Shown in pieces: positions 1-8,895 of a stretch of DNA of 64,000 nucleotides. Under the pieces are notes generated by a model, which saw only the letters and a list, made by a program, of their open reading frames with translations, was not told where the DNA came from and did not search any database. Origin of the DNA: AP-15 sp963781215. GTDB taxonomy: Bacteria > Pseudomonadota > Alphaproteobacteria > ATCC43930 > CGMCC-115725. The DNA lies in NCBI GenBank assembly GCA_963781215.1, contig CAWAFE010000022.1, positions 56,458-120,457 on the forward strand. The letters are read 5' to 3'. The translations under genes were made by a program, and so were the position numbers. Numbering within the stretch: position 1 is the stretch's first letter; each line of letters starts with the position of its first letter.

Positions 1-751
1 CGGCGGCCTGCATGTTGCCGAGATGGCGGTGCAGCAGACCCGCTTCGCGCCACAGCTCGGCGAGATCGGGGGCCAGCATCAGCATCAACTCGACGACCGC
101 CGCCGCCCGTTCGTGCTGCTGCGCCTGCAATAGCCGCGCCTTGAGATTGTTTTGCAGCCGCAGCAGCACGTCGCGGTCCGAGACTGGGGCATAATGCTCC
201 GGCAGCAGGCCGTTGTCGGCGCTTGTGGTCGCCTTCAGGAGATCGCGCAATTCCGCCGCGCCGCAAACCTGGCCGCCGTGAAACGGGTCGAGGATCAGCC
301 GTTCCTGACCTTCCGACAACCGGACCAGAAAGTGTCCGGGGAAGGCGAGGCCCGCGATGTCCCAGCCCTGGGCGCGCGCGGCGTGGATATAGAGGATGCC
401 GAGCACCACCGGCAGACCCTTCCGCCGGTCGACGACCCTCATCAGATTGGCGTTCTGCAAATCGTCATAGGTCAGCTCGTCGCCGGCATAGCCGTATTTC
501 AACAGGATGATCTCGTTGAGCGCGCGGGCGCGCCCGGCGAGATCGCCGGCGGCAGCCGGATGGCGCCCGACATCACGGGCGATCAGCCGCAGGTGCTCGC
601 GGTAGCGGTCGAGGTCGACCCGCGGGCGCTCGAACGAGGCGAGCGCCAGCGCCGCCTCCGCGATCGGCAGGATCTGGGTTCCCGAATTCCCGAGCGCGCG
701 CAGAAAGCGGGCGCAGCTCTCAGGGTCATCAGGCTCGGCGGGGTCGGTCAT
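1..751 (-). CDS. SirB1-family transglutaminase-like/TPR protein (3' end outside window)
   Basis: The reading frame starts with ATG at 751 and runs off the left edge of the window, so about 250 residues are visible. It contains the SirB1/YchA signature: R-K-G-L-P-V-V-L-G near residue 113, then F-P-G-H-F-L-V-R-L and L-I-L-D-P-F-H-G-G, a transglutaminase-like fold. The C-terminal part looks helical, like the TPR tail of this family. The biochemical role is not established; some relatives are linked to regulation of other proteins. The gene lies 9 bp downstream of the BON lipoprotein gene on the same strand and may be co-transcribed with it. No damage is visible in the part present. Confidence 0.8.
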   Translation of the reverse strand, partial: MTDPAEPDDPESCARFLRALGNSGTQILPIAEAALALASFERPRVDLDRYREHLRLIARDVGRHPAAAGDLAGRARALNEIILLKYGYAGDELTYDDLQNANLMRVVDRRKGLPVVLGILYIHAARAQGWDIAGLAFPGHFLVRLSEGQERLILDPFHGGQVCGAAELRDLLKATTSADNGLLPEHYAPVSDRDVLLRLQNNLKARLLQAQQHERAAAVVELMLMLAPDLAELWREAGLLHRHLGNMQAA

Positions 752-760
752 GGTCCAGGG

Positions 761-1465
761 TCAGAGCTTCTGCACCTCGACCGCGGTCGATGGCGCGGCG
801 ACCGGGGCATCGGGGACGCGAGCGCTCTCCGACGAGGGCGGCGGTGCCGATTGCTGGGCGGTCGCCGGCGCGCCGGGTCGGATATCGACATAGGAAACGA
901 CCCGCTTCACGCCCGACACGTTGCGCGCGACACTAGTCGCCTGGTCGAGCTCCGTCTGGCTGCGGGCCGAGCCGATCAGATAGACCGACTTGTTCGCCGT
1001 TTCGATCGTGTAGTTGACCGACCGGATCTTGCCGTCGAAGACAAAGCCCGACTTGACCCGCGAGGTGATCCAGGCGTCCTTCGTCGAGTCCCAGGCGGTT
1101 TCGGTCGGCCCGACCTCGATCTCGTTATAGACCGTGCGCACGCCCTTCACCTCGCCGGCGATTTGTGCCGCTTGCGCCTTGATCTCGGGGTTCGGCGCGG
1201 CGCCGGTCAACAACACCCGCCCCTGGTACACCGTGACGGCGAAATCGGCCTGCATATTCGGGTTCGCCTTGATCCAGGCGTTCTGAATATTCGTCTTCAG
1301 CGTGAAATCGTCAACACTGCCGGATATCCCGCGTTCCTGATTGGCGGCGTAGCCCGCGCCGCCGGCCGCCGCAAGCCCACCGACAATGGCCGCGGCACAC
1401 CCGCTAAACGCGAGCGGCAAGACTAATATCACGAGAAGCCGTAAGATCGGATGGTATCTGGGCAC
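761..1465 (-). CDS. BON-domain outer-membrane lipoprotein (DolP/YraP-like)
   Basis: The product is about 234 residues. I chose the GTG at 1465 because it gives a clean lipoprotein signal (a hydrophobic stretch ending L-A-F-S-G-C) and has GGGGGA about 8 bases upstream; an ATG at 1528 would add an implausible leader. Two BON domains follow, roughly residues 50-120 and 125-200, each with the family pattern of a beta strand, a V-x-L-x-G turn and V-x-x-V-x-N/S-x-I/V. BON lipoproteins sit in the outer membrane or periplasm, bind phospholipid and support envelope integrity. A proline-, serine- and alanine-rich tail ends the protein. The neighbours rsmI and yraN are the usual company of yraP/dolP in Proteobacteria. 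Confidence 0.82.
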   Translation of the reverse strand: MPRYHPILRLLVILVLPLAFSGCAAAIVGGLAAAGGAGYAANQERGISGSVDDFTLKTNIQNAWIKANPNMQADFAVTVYQGRVLLTGAAPNPEIKAQAAQIAGEVKGVRTVYNEIEVGPTETAWDSTKDAWITSRVKSGFVFDGKIRSVNYTIETANKSVYLIGSARSQTELDQATSVARNVSGVKRVVSYVDIRPGAPATAQQSAPPPSSESARVPDAPVAAPSTAVEVQKL

Positions 1466-1647
1466 CGAACAATCCCCCGTTGCGAACGCACCCCGCAGCA
1501 TTCTCGGGCAAATCGGCACGGCTTCCAATGTGGCGCCCGGCAGCGCCCCGGGCGGGGTCCGAACCGATCTGGGTCTCGGCCTCTTTCAGCGCCGAAATCA
1601 TGCGTCTGGACAAGGAGTTGCGATCCGATCGCCGGAAGCCCGGGCAA

Positions 1648-2034
1648 CTATCCGTCCGCGCGCCAGGCGCCGTGCCAATGGCGCGGCAGGCGGTGACGTG
1701 CAACCAGCATCAGGTCGAATCGAAGATCGAGCCCGGCGAGATCGGGACGCGCGCCGAGAAAGGCCTGCGCGGCGCGGGCGATGCGGCGGCGCTGTCGCGG
1801 CGGCAACGCGCTCGCCGCCGCTGGGATCGCGGTCCGCGACTTGACCTCGATGACTGCCAGCACCTTGCCGCGGCGGGCCAGGATGTCGATCTCCCCTGCC
1901 GGGCAGCGCCAGCCCCGCGCGAGAATGCGCCAGCCGTGCAGCCGCAGGTGCCAGAGGCAGAGCCACTCCGCCGTTCGCCCACGCCGCTGCGCGCGCTGCC
2001 GGCGCAATGTCTGGCCGCCTCCTGACTGCCTCAT
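1648..2034 (-). CDS. yraN: YraN family (UPF0102) endonuclease-like protein
   Basis: The product is 128 residues, normal for the family. It has the restriction-endonuclease-like core: G-W-R-C-P-A-G-E-I-D-I-L-A-R followed by V-I-E-V-K-S-R, giving the E, D and E-x-K residues of a PD-(D/E)xK fold. The start at 2034 overlaps the rsmI stop by four bases (ATGA), which supports translational coupling and fixes the start. The cellular role of YraN is not known; relatives are suggested to act in DNA processing. It is very arginine-rich. Confidence 0.85.
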   Translation of the reverse strand: MRQSGGGQTLRRQRAQRRGRTAEWLCLWHLRLHGWRILARGWRCPAGEIDILARRGKVLAVIEVKSRTAIPAAASALPPRQRRRIARAAQAFLGARPDLAGLDLRFDLMLVARHRLPRHWHGAWRADG

Positions 2035-2880
2035 CCGGCTTCGTCCCGCAGCGCGAGCGCGCGGCGATAGAGCGCGCTGCGGCCGAGGCCGGTCTCGGCC
2101 GCGATCTTCGCCGCCGCGTCGCGCACGCCGAGCTCGCGGAGGGCCGAGCGCAGGCCCGTGTCGATATCGACGCTGTCGGGCTCGACCGGCTCGGGCGGGC
2201 CGACCACCACGACGACCTCGCCACGCGGAGCGCCGGCATCGCGGTAGTGGCGGGCGAGATCGGTAAGCGGCCCGCGCCGGACCTCCTCGTGCAGCTTGGT
2301 CAGCTCGCGCGCGACCGCAGCGGCGCGGCCGCCGAGCAGCTCGGCCATGTCGGCAAGGCTGTCGGCGAGCCGCGAGACCCCCTCGTAAAAAATGAGCGTG
2401 GCGTCGAGCCCTGCGTAGCCCGCGAGCGCCCGGCGGCGGGCGGCCCGGCGCGGCGGCAGAAAGCCGGCGAAGAAAAACCTGTCGGGTGGCAGGCCGGACA
2501 GGATCAGCGCGGTCAGCGCCGCCGACGGGCCGGGGATTGCGGTCACCGGCAGGTTTTCGGCGATCGCCGCTCGCACCAGCTTGTAGCCGGGGTCGGAGAG
2601 CAGCGGCGTCCCCGCGTCGGAAACCAGCGTCACCCGCTCGCCGCGGCGCAGCGCGGCGAGAATGGCGGGCCGCGCCGTGTCCGGCATTGTGGTCGTGATA
2701 GCGGTCGAGCGCGGTCTCGATACCGTAGCGGGCGAGCAGCCGTGCCGTCACCCTGGTGTCTTCGCAAAAGATGCGGTCGGCGCCGCGCAACGCCGCCAAC
2801 CCCCGCAGCGTCACGTCGCCCAGATTGCCGATCGGCGTCGCCACCAAGTAGAGGCCGGGCGCCAGCTCCGGGGTCGCTTC
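2031..2880 (-). CDS. rsmI: 16S rRNA 2'-O-ribose C1402 methyltransferase RsmI, one apparent frameshift
   Basis: RsmI uses SAM to methylate the ribose of C1402 in 16S rRNA. The N-terminal part (about 2690-2880) has L-Y-L-V-A-T-P-I-G-N-L-G-D and F-C-E-D-T-R-V-T ending in Y-H-D-H-N. The rest (2031-2687) continues in another frame with V-S-D-A-G-T-P-L-L-S-D-P-G and A-I-P-G-P-S-A. Removing one base at about 2685 joins them as Y-H-D-H-N-P-D-T-A-R-P with normal spacing, so a one-base insertion, perhaps a sequencing error, is the simplest reading. I could not fix the start: no ATG lies just upstream of the conserved region, and a GTG at 3006 would overlap the divergent gene. The coordinates cover the homologous part only. 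Confidence 0.82.
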
Positions 2881-2972
2881 CGTGCCCTGGGTCTCGAACG
2901 GGCCGGGTTTACTCGGGGTAGGCCGGCGGCTAGGCTCGCGCCCCCCGCCGCCGCTGCCGCCGGAGGTTACGC

Positions 2973-4214
2973 TTGCCGCCTTGGTGTGTCCCCCGGTTTG
3001 CCGCACCCTTTGCCGTCCTCGCGTTCGCCGCGCTCGCCGCCTGCGCACCGCAGCGAATGGTACCGGCACCGCTCTCGTCCCCGCAACCGCCCTATGGCCC
3101 GCCATCGGCACCGGCCGCGCCCGGCCCGCCCTCGACCGCCGCCGGATCGGCCAAGGTCGCGCTGCTGGTGCCGCTGTCAGGCGCCAATGCCGCACTCGGC
3201 CAGGCGATCCTCGACGCGTCGCAACTGGCGCTGTTCGAGGCGCCGAACGAGCGGCTGACCTTGGTCCCGCGCGACACCGGCGGAACCGCCGAGGGTGCCG
3301 CCAGGGCGGCGCGCGCGGCGATCGGCGACGGCGCGCAACTGATCCTCGGCCCGCTGCTCGCGGCCGAGGTGCAGGCGGTCAAGCCGATCGCCCGCGACGC
3401 GCACCTCAACATTATCGCTTTTTCGACGGTGGCCCAAGCCGCCGGCGGCAACACCTTTCTGATGGGCTTTTTGCCGCGGCAAGAGGTCGTGCGTGTGGTC
3501 GGCTATGCGCGAGAGCACGGGCTCGACCGCTTCGCCGCCCTGGCGCCGAACTCCCCCTACGGGCGCCTGATGACCGACGCGCTGCGCGAGGCCGCATCCT
3601 CGTCCGGGGCGAGGGTCGCGGGTGTCGAGTTCTACGACCCCGGAGCCGACGCGGGGCCGGCGGTTCGGCGGTTGTTGCCAGGGGGTGCGGCCTCGGCAAC
3701 GCCGGATGCGTCCGCCGCCGCGGCGCCCGCGCCGGCTTTCGGGGCTCTGCTGTTGCCCGAGGGCGGGGCCCGGCTCAAAGAGATCGCACGCCAGATCCGT
3801 GACGCCTCGGCCGGGACCGCACCGTTGCAATTGCTCGGCAGCGGCCTCTGGGATGTACCGGATCTCGGCGGCGAGGCGGCGCTGGTGGGCGGCTGGTTTG
3901 CAGCCTCGCCGCCCGAGGCGCGGCGCGATTTCGAGCAGCGCTTTCGCGCGACCTACGGCCACGAACCGCCGCGGCTGGCCTCGCTCGGCTACGACGCCGC
4001 GGCGCTCGCCGCGGCGCTGGCGCGCGGCCAGGGTCCGGATCCGTTCTCGCAGCAGGCGATCCTCGAGCCACAAGGGTTCACCGGGGTCGACGGCCTCTTT
4101 CGCTTTACACCGGGGGGGCTGGTGCAGCGCGGTCTCGCCGTGCTCGAAGTCGAGCCGCAGGGCAATGTCGTGGTCGGCCCGCCGCCGCAGAGCTTTCAGG
4201 ACGTCGGCTACTGA
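2973..4214 (+). CDS. Penicillin-binding protein activator, LpoA-like lipoprotein
   Basis: The product is 413 residues from a TTG start at 2973; an alternative start cannot be excluded. A signal peptide ends in the lipobox L-A-A-C, then a proline-rich spacer leads into a periplasmic-binding-protein type I fold (about residues 50-395) beginning V-A-L-L-V-P-L-S-G-A-N-A-A-L-G. That is the LpoA C-terminal/Leu-Ile-Val-binding family. Its known role is activation of peptidoglycan synthases from the outer membrane. It is divergent from rsmI-yraN, the arrangement typical of alphaproteobacteria. An alanine/proline-rich low-complexity loop occurs around residue 240. Confidence 0.8.
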   Translation: MPPWCVPRFAAPFAVLAFAALAACAPQRMVPAPLSSPQPPYGPPSAPAAPGPPSTAAGSAKVALLVPLSGANAALGQAILDASQLALFEAPNERLTLVPRDTGGTAEGAARAARAAIGDGAQLILGPLLAAEVQAVKPIARDAHLNIIAFSTVAQAAGGNTFLMGFLPRQEVVRVVGYAREHGLDRFAALAPNSPYGRLMTDALREAASSSGARVAGVEFYDPGADAGPAVRRLLPGGAASATPDASAAAAPAPAFGALLLPEGGARLKEIARQIRDASAGTAPLQLLGSGLWDVPDLGGEAALVGGWFAASPPEARRDFEQRFRATYGHEPPRLASLGYDAAALAAALARGQGPDPFSQQAILEPQGFTGVDGLFRFTPGGLVQRGLAVLEVEPQGNVVVGPPPQSFQDVGY

Positions 4215-4229
4215 CGCGCGGAAGCGGAG

Positions 4230-5051
4230 TCAGCGGGCAGCGGCACGGCCGGCGCCTTCGATGACCGCATCCCAATCATCGACCTCGCGATCGACGGGCG
4301 CCACCATGACATGCTGGACGCCGATCTCCCGATAGGCGGCGAGGCGGGCGCGCAATTCGCCCTCGTCCTTGCCGTCCCAATGGCTGCGGATCGATATCGT
4401 GAATTCCGGCTCCGGCCGGTCGCGGCGCAGGCGCCGGACGATCGGCGCGGCCTCCTGCGGCGTCAGCTGGCTGCCGTGCCAGCCGTCTCCGATGCGCACT
4501 GTGCGCTCGAACGCCGCTTCCGAGCGGGCGCCGAACCAGATCGGGATCGGCCGCACCGGCTGCGGTGTCATCGTCATCTCGGCGATCTCGGCGGCGATAT
4601 ATTTGCCGCGGAAGCTCACCGGGTCCTCGGACCAGACCGCGCGCATCATCGCGATGCCCTCGTCCATGCGGCGCCCGCGCTCGCGGAACGGCACGCCGAG
4701 GGCGGCGAACTCGGCTTCGAGCCAGCCGACCCCGGCCCCGAGGATCAGCCGCCCTTCCGAGAAGTTCTGCAATGTCGCCAATTCCTTGGCGAGCGGCAGC
4801 GGATGCCGCATCGGCAGCACCAGCACGCTGGTGCCGAGCCGCACCCGCCGGGTCACCGCTGCGGCGAGGGTCAAGGTCAGCACCGGATCATAGAACAACG
4901 GCGAGCGCGGGAAACTCGCGCGTGGCACGATGATGTGCTCGCTGACCCAAACATCGTCGAGTCCCAGCGCCTCGGCGCGCACGGCGGCGCGGCGGATCAA
5001 CTCCGGCGTCGCCTGCCCGCCGGCATGCGGCAGATGGATCCCGAGCTGCAT
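4230..5051 (-). CDS. LLM-class F420-dependent oxidoreductase (TIGR03619-like)
   Basis: The product is 273 residues and begins M-Q-L-G-I-H-L-P-H, the first strand of the luciferase-like TIM barrel. Family landmarks follow: W-V-S-E-H-I-I-V-P near residue 35, L-G-T-S-V-L-V-L-P, and G-R-L-I-L-G-A-G-V-G-W. The later P-I-P-I-W-F-G-A and G-D-G-W-H-G also fit. Members use reduced FMN or F420 to oxidise small organic substrates; the substrate here is unknown. It is convergent with the LpoA-like gene, 15 bp away. No partner reductase is adjacent, so the cofactor cannot be told from sequence alone. Confidence 0.85.
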   Translation of the reverse strand: MQLGIHLPHAGGQATPELIRRAAVRAEALGLDDVWVSEHIIVPRASFPRSPLFYDPVLTLTLAAAVTRRVRLGTSVLVLPMRHPLPLAKELATLQNFSEGRLILGAGVGWLEAEFAALGVPFRERGRRMDEGIAMMRAVWSEDPVSFRGKYIAAEIAEMTMTPQPVRPIPIWFGARSEAAFERTVRIGDGWHGSQLTPQEAAPIVRRLRRDRPEPEFTISIRSHWDGKDEGELRARLAAYREIGVQHVMVAPVDREVDDWDAVIEGAGRAAAR

Positions 5052-5120
5052 CGTCCTATCCCCGTAATCAGCCGGCCCTCGCTCATTGTTTCAGCGATCT
5101 TCGGTTCTGCGCAAGCGCCG

Positions 5121-5912
5121 CTATGGATCGGCCGCATCGGCGAGCCAGCTGCGTTCGAGCGTCGGCAGCCCGAAATGGTAGCCTTGCAGGTAGCCGATCC
5201 CCTCCGCGCGCAGCAACGCCGCCTCCTCGGCGGTCTCGACGCATTCGGCGACCGTGCTGAAGCCGAAGCCTCGGGTCAGGCCGATTAGATGGCGCAGGAA
5301 GACGCGGCTCTGCGGGTTAGCCGCGAGGTTGCGGACAAAGGAGCCGTCGATCTTGATCAAGTCGACGGCCAGGATCTGAAGATGCCGCAGCGAGGTATGG
5401 CCGGCGCCGAAATCGTCGAGGGCAACGCGGCAGCCGGCATGCCGCAACGCGTCGACGAACCGTGCCAACTCCTCGATGTCCTGCAAGGCCGCGGTCTCGG
5501 TGATCTCGACGACGAGCCGGCGCGCCAGATCGGGCGCCTTGTGCAGCACCGAGATCAGCGACCGCAGCCAAGGCCGGTCGCCAGCGGTCAGCCCGGAGAT
5601 ATTGAAGCCCAGCCGAACCTCGGGATCGGTGCCGAGTTCTGCGAGCGCCTTTGCCAGAACGTAGCGGTCGACGGCCCCGATCAGCCCCAATTCCTCGACG
5701 GTCTCGACAAATTCTGCGCCGACGACGAGACGGCCTTCCTCGTTGCGCATCCGCAACAGGCATTCGAAATAGTCTACCGCCCCGGTCGCCGCGCAGATTA
5801 CGGGCTGAAAGGCAAAGAGCAGCCGATCCTGGCGCAATGCCGTCGCGACCGCCCCGCCGATCGCCAGGTTCCGCCGCCGCTCGCGCTGCGCCTGCCGGCC
5901 GAGACGGTCCAC
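5121..5912 (-). CDS. EAL-domain cyclic-di-GMP phosphodiesterase
   Basis: The product is 263 residues from GTG at 5912, with an in-frame stop only two codons upstream, so no GGDEF or sensor domain is fused in this frame. Catalytic motifs are intact: E50-C-L for the EAL signature, F-N-I-S-G, E-I-T-E, D-D-F-G-A-G, K-I-D-G, A-E-C-V-E and Q-G-Y-H-F-G. The enzyme should hydrolyse c-di-GMP to pGpG in the cytoplasm and so favour motility over biofilm. The N-terminal basic helix resembles the linker that normally follows a GGDEF domain, so loss of an upstream domain is possible. Confidence 0.85.
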   Translation of the reverse strand: MDRLGRQAQRERRRNLAIGGAVATALRQDRLLFAFQPVICAATGAVDYFECLLRMRNEEGRLVVGAEFVETVEELGLIGAVDRYVLAKALAELGTDPEVRLGFNISGLTAGDRPWLRSLISVLHKAPDLARRLVVEITETAALQDIEELARFVDALRHAGCRVALDDFGAGHTSLRHLQILAVDLIKIDGSFVRNLAANPQSRVFLRHLIGLTRGFGFSTVAECVETAEEAALLRAEGIGYLQGYHFGLPTLERSWLADAADP

Positions 5913-6060
5913 AGCTCACTCCCGCCCGAGCAGACGACTAGGCAGCACGATCCCTACCTCGATTGCCAATCCGCGCATCTCGCCGCGGCAGGCAAAAGGC
6001 TAGGCCCCGACTATTGAGGAATCCCTAAGAGCCCCGCCCCCAGGCAAGGCCGGCTACCGG

Positions 6061-6861
6061 TCAGGCCGGCGTATGCGAGACGAGGAACGGCAGGACCGCA
6101 TTGTTGTATTCGCGGGCGCGCACCTGGGTCAGAAAATGCCCGCCGCGGGGGAAGATCTTGACCTCTGCGCCTGGTATCAGCCGGGCGAGCTCCTCGGAAA
6201 AATAGGACGGGGTGACGATGTCGTCCTCGGCGCCGATGACCAGGGTCGGGGTCTTGATGCGCCCGAGCTCGGCGGTGCGGTCGAAGGCCAGCATCGCGTC
6301 GATCCGGCTGGTGACGATTTCCGTCGGGGCGAAGGCAGCGAGGTTTTGCGCCTCGACCTGGCGCAACCGTTCGTTGTTGCGCGCGACCCACCAGCTCGGA
6401 TACCAGACCAGGGTCGCCGATTGCAGGTAGATGCTAGGGCCAAGCCGCTCCAGCACCTCCTTGCGCAGCGTGAAGAGCCGCCGAAAATACGCGTCGGCCT
6501 TGGTCCAGGTGGCGGACAAGACCACGCCCGCGAGCCGGGTCGGATGCTCGATCGCCAGCACCTGGGCGATCGCCCCCCCGGTCGAATGCCCGACGACATG
6601 GCAGCGCCTGATATCGAGCGCGTCCAAAAGCGCGACCACATCGACCGCCATCCGCTCGACGGTATAGCCGAGCCGAGCCGGATCGCTCTGCCCGATGCCT
6701 CGATGGTCGAAGGTCACGACCTCGAAGCGCTTGGCGAAGGCACCAACCTGGTCGTGCCAAAACGACGCAAAACCGCCCAGCCCGGTAATGAACAGGGTCG
6801 GGAAGCCCATGCCTTGCCGCTCGTAATAGAGCGAGCAATCACCGATCGAGATGCGAGGCAT
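6061..6861 (-). CDS. Alpha/beta hydrolase (RutD/enol-lactonase-like)
   Basis: The product is 266 residues. The nucleophile elbow is G-H-S93-T-G-G, the oxyanion region is I-T-G-L-G-G, the acid is in G-A-E-D-D-I-V-T-P and the histidine in R-G-G-H-F. The F-D-H-R-G-I-G-Q-S-D strand is typical of the 3-oxoadipate enol-lactonase/RutD branch. It probably hydrolyses a small ester, lactone or carbamate; the exact substrate is not inferable. It is monocistronic by spacing: 148 bp to the EAL gene and 254 bp to the next gene on the other strand. Confidence 0.82.
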   Translation of the reverse strand: MPRISIGDCSLYYERQGMGFPTLFITGLGGFASFWHDQVGAFAKRFEVVTFDHRGIGQSDPARLGYTVERMAVDVVALLDALDIRRCHVVGHSTGGAIAQVLAIEHPTRLAGVVLSATWTKADAYFRRLFTLRKEVLERLGPSIYLQSATLVWYPSWWVARNNERLRQVEAQNLAAFAPTEIVTSRIDAMLAFDRTAELGRIKTPTLVIGAEDDIVTPSYFSEELARLIPGAEVKIFPRGGHFLTQVRAREYNNAVLPFLVSHTPA

Positions 6862-7115
6862 CGTTAGCCGGTTGAGAGCGGATGGGGGTCGGTATCACCC
6901 GGCCGGGGAGGCTGTCAACGCGATCGGCATGCGCGCGACGCAGATGTGGGCAGCGGGCTGCGCCAAAATGGCTGTAACCCTGCCTAAAAATTGACACATG
7001 GCGCCCATTCTAATGCGGCGTCACCATGTGGTTGAACGCGGGCGGCCGATCTAGCGCGGCCGTTCCGGACAGCCGCAGCGTGACGGCTTTGCGATTTGAG
7101 CGGGGGTAGAGTGAG

Positions 7116-7580
7116 ATGAGCGAGCGGGAACCGATGATCAAGGCGCGTCGCGCCGAGGGACGGCGTGACGGAACCGGGTCGAAGGCTGAACCGCCTTCCC
7201 GCATCCCCGCATCCCCGCGCCGGTCGACCAGCCGAACCCAGGATATCGATCGGCATGTCGGTGGGCGGGTTCGCGAGCGGCGGATCATGCTCGGGCTGAC
7301 GCAGCAGCAGCTCGCCGACCTGATCGGGGTGACCTATCAGCAGGCGCACAAATACGAGCGCGCGATCAACCGGGTTTCGGCCGGGCGCCTGTTCGAGATC
7401 GCGCAGGTGCTGAGCGTCCCGGTCAGCTATTTCTTCGACGGGTTGGCGCAGGAGAACGAGCGTTCGGTGAGCCCGCGCGAGCGCATGTGCCTCGAGCTGG
7501 CGCGCAACTTTGCCCAGATTCCGAACGAACGGCACCAGGAGGCGTTGAGCCAACTCGCCCGCGTGCTCGCCGCCGAATAG
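7116..7580 (+). CDS. XRE-family helix-turn-helix transcriptional regulator
   Basis: The product is 154 residues. A basic, probably disordered N-terminus of about 40 residues precedes D-R-H-V-G-G-R-V-R-E-R-R and a Cro/cI HTH (about residues 52-105) containing L-T-Q-Q-Q-L-A-D-L-I-G-V-T-Y-Q-Q. This subgroup, with V-S-Y-F-F-D after the HTH, is common in alphaproteobacteria and generally acts as a repressor or global regulator. The target genes are unknown. The following gene is convergent. The start at 7116 is the first of two near ATGs (the other at 7134), and the choice is uncertain. Confidence 0.85.
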   Translation: MSEREPMIKARRAEGRRDGTGSKAEPPSRIPASPRRSTSRTQDIDRHVGGRVRERRIMLGLTQQQLADLIGVTYQQAHKYERAINRVSAGRLFEIAQVLSVPVSYFFDGLAQENERSVSPRERMCLELARNFAQIPNERHQEALSQLARVLAAE

Positions 7581-7595
7581 GACGGCGGAGGTCGC

Positions 7596-7772
7596 TTAGA
7601 CCGGGGGTGGGCGTCGCCTGACAAAGCCCGTCACCAGGGTGATCAGGAAGACGATCAGGAACACGAAGAACAGCAATTTGGCGATGCCGACGGCGGCGAA
7701 GGCGATGCCGCCAAAGCCGAGAATACCGGCAATGACTGCCACGACGAAAAATACGAGCGCCCAGTAGAGCAT
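7596..7772 (-). CDS. DUF1328 (UPF0391) small membrane protein
   Basis: The product is 58 residues from the ATG at 7772, which has GGAGGAAG just upstream. Two hydrophobic helices (about residues 3-27 and 31-50) are separated by G-F-G-G-I-A-F-A-A, the family hallmark, and an R-R-R-P-P-P tail follows. It is an inner-membrane protein of unknown role; relatives such as YtjA are stress-associated. It is convergent with the XRE gene, with 15 bp between the stops. Confidence 0.85.
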   Translation of the reverse strand: MLYWALVFFVVAVIAGILGFGGIAFAAVGIAKLLFFVFLIVFLITLVTGFVRRRPPPV

Positions 7773-7905
7773 GGCTTCCTCCTTTGCCGGCTGATCGGGG
7801 GGATGTTCCTCGAACCGCGAACAAGGGTCGCCGACGCGGGGTTCCACGAGCCGCAACGATCCGGCCGCTCCGACCTGCGAGGGCGGCGCCGGAATCGCGC
7901 TGGTT

Positions 7906-8862
7906 TCAGCCGTGCTTGGGGTCGTCCCTGGACGGCGGGTCGCGCTCGAGCGCCTCGGCCAGCCGCTTTGGCTCGACGCGGATCTCGACCCCGGCCCGCT
8001 CCTGCTGCAGCACCATCGGCGAGCGCGAGTCGCGCTCGCCCCAGCCGCGGTTTAGCGCCTCCGACAATTCAGCCAGCGCCAGGTTGGCGACCCGCATCGG
8101 CACATTGAAGTCGCGCCCGAGCTGGGTGGCGAGTGACATGTCCTTGTGCGCGAGCCGCAGCGCAAAGGCGGCGGGCTCGTAGGTGCCGGGCAGGAACTGG
8201 TCGATCAGCCCGTCGAAGGTCCGCCGCCGGCCGCTGGCTCCGTCGCGCACGGCCTCCCACAGCGCGAGCGGCTCGACCCCCGCCTTGACGCCGACCGTGA
8301 ACATCTCCGCGAGTGCGGTCTGGATGCAGTAGCCGGCACCATTGTGCACCAGCTTGGCGACCGACCCGGCGCCGATCGGGCCGACGTAGCGCGCCTTGTC
8401 GCCGATTGCGTCGAGCACGCTCTTGAAGCGATTGAAGATTTGCTCGTCGCCGCCGACCCACAGCGCCAGCTTGCCGGTGCGTGCGCCGCGCGGTCCGCCG
8501 CTGACCGGCAAGTCGAGCATGTAGACGTCGCGTTCGGCAAAGGCGGCGTTGATCTTGCGAACCATCGTCGGCGAGTTGGTGGAGAGGTCGAAATAGGCCT
8601 TGCCGCGGCTCATTCCGCTCAGGAGCCCATTTTCACCCAATGCCACCGCCTCGACCTCGGGCGGGCCGGGGAGCGAGGTGAACACCACTTCGGACGCCTC
8701 GGCGACAGCGCGCGCCGTATCCGCCCAGACCGCGCCGGCCGCCAGATAAGGCTCGGCCGCGGCCCGGCGCAGATCGTGTACGACCAGCTCGTGGCCCGCC
8801 TTCTGCAGGTTGGCCGCCATCCCGGAACCCATCATGCCCAGGCCGATAAAGCCGATCTTCAT
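7906..8862 (-). CDS. NAD(P)-dependent beta-hydroxyacid dehydrogenase (3-hydroxyisobutyrate dehydrogenase family)
   Basis: The product is 318 residues. The N-terminal Rossmann motif is G-F-I-G-L-G-M-M-G, the substrate loop is D-L-P-V-S-G-G, and the catalytic lysine lies in G-A-G-S-V-A-K-L-V-H-N. The family oxidises beta-hydroxyacids or reduces short semialdehydes. The C-terminus extends about 20 charged residues beyond the usual length. The gene lies 33 bp downstream of the carboxymuconolactone decarboxylase-like gene on the same strand, which suggests one catabolic operon. The substrate is unknown. Confidence 0.88.
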   Translation of the reverse strand: MKIGFIGLGMMGSGMAANLQKAGHELVVHDLRRAAAEPYLAAGAVWADTARAVAEASEVVFTSLPGPPEVEAVALGENGLLSGMSRGKAYFDLSTNSPTMVRKINAAFAERDVYMLDLPVSGGPRGARTGKLALWVGGDEQIFNRFKSVLDAIGDKARYVGPIGAGSVAKLVHNGAGYCIQTALAEMFTVGVKAGVEPLALWEAVRDGASGRRRTFDGLIDQFLPGTYEPAAFALRLAHKDMSLATQLGRDFNVPMRVANLALAELSEALNRGWGERDSRSPMVLQQERAGVEIRVEPKRLAEALERDPPSRDDPKHG

Positions 8863-8895
8863 CTCGCTCTCCCGCCCTCTTTGCCGATTCAGACG

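Noticed and set aside
152..1426. Long plus-strand open frame over the SirB1 and BON genes
   Set aside because: It is antisense to two recognisable proteins and has no motif; high-GC DNA commonly gives such shadows.
5121..5912. EAL protein as the C-terminal half of a GGDEF-EAL fusion
   Set aside because: An in-frame TGA lies two codons upstream of the GTG, and the 148-bp gap to the next gene is too short for a GGDEF domain.
6991..7014. TTGACA upstream of the XRE gene as a promoter
   Set aside because: No acceptable -10 hexamer lies at 16-18 bases; the nearest TCTAAT is only 12 bases away.
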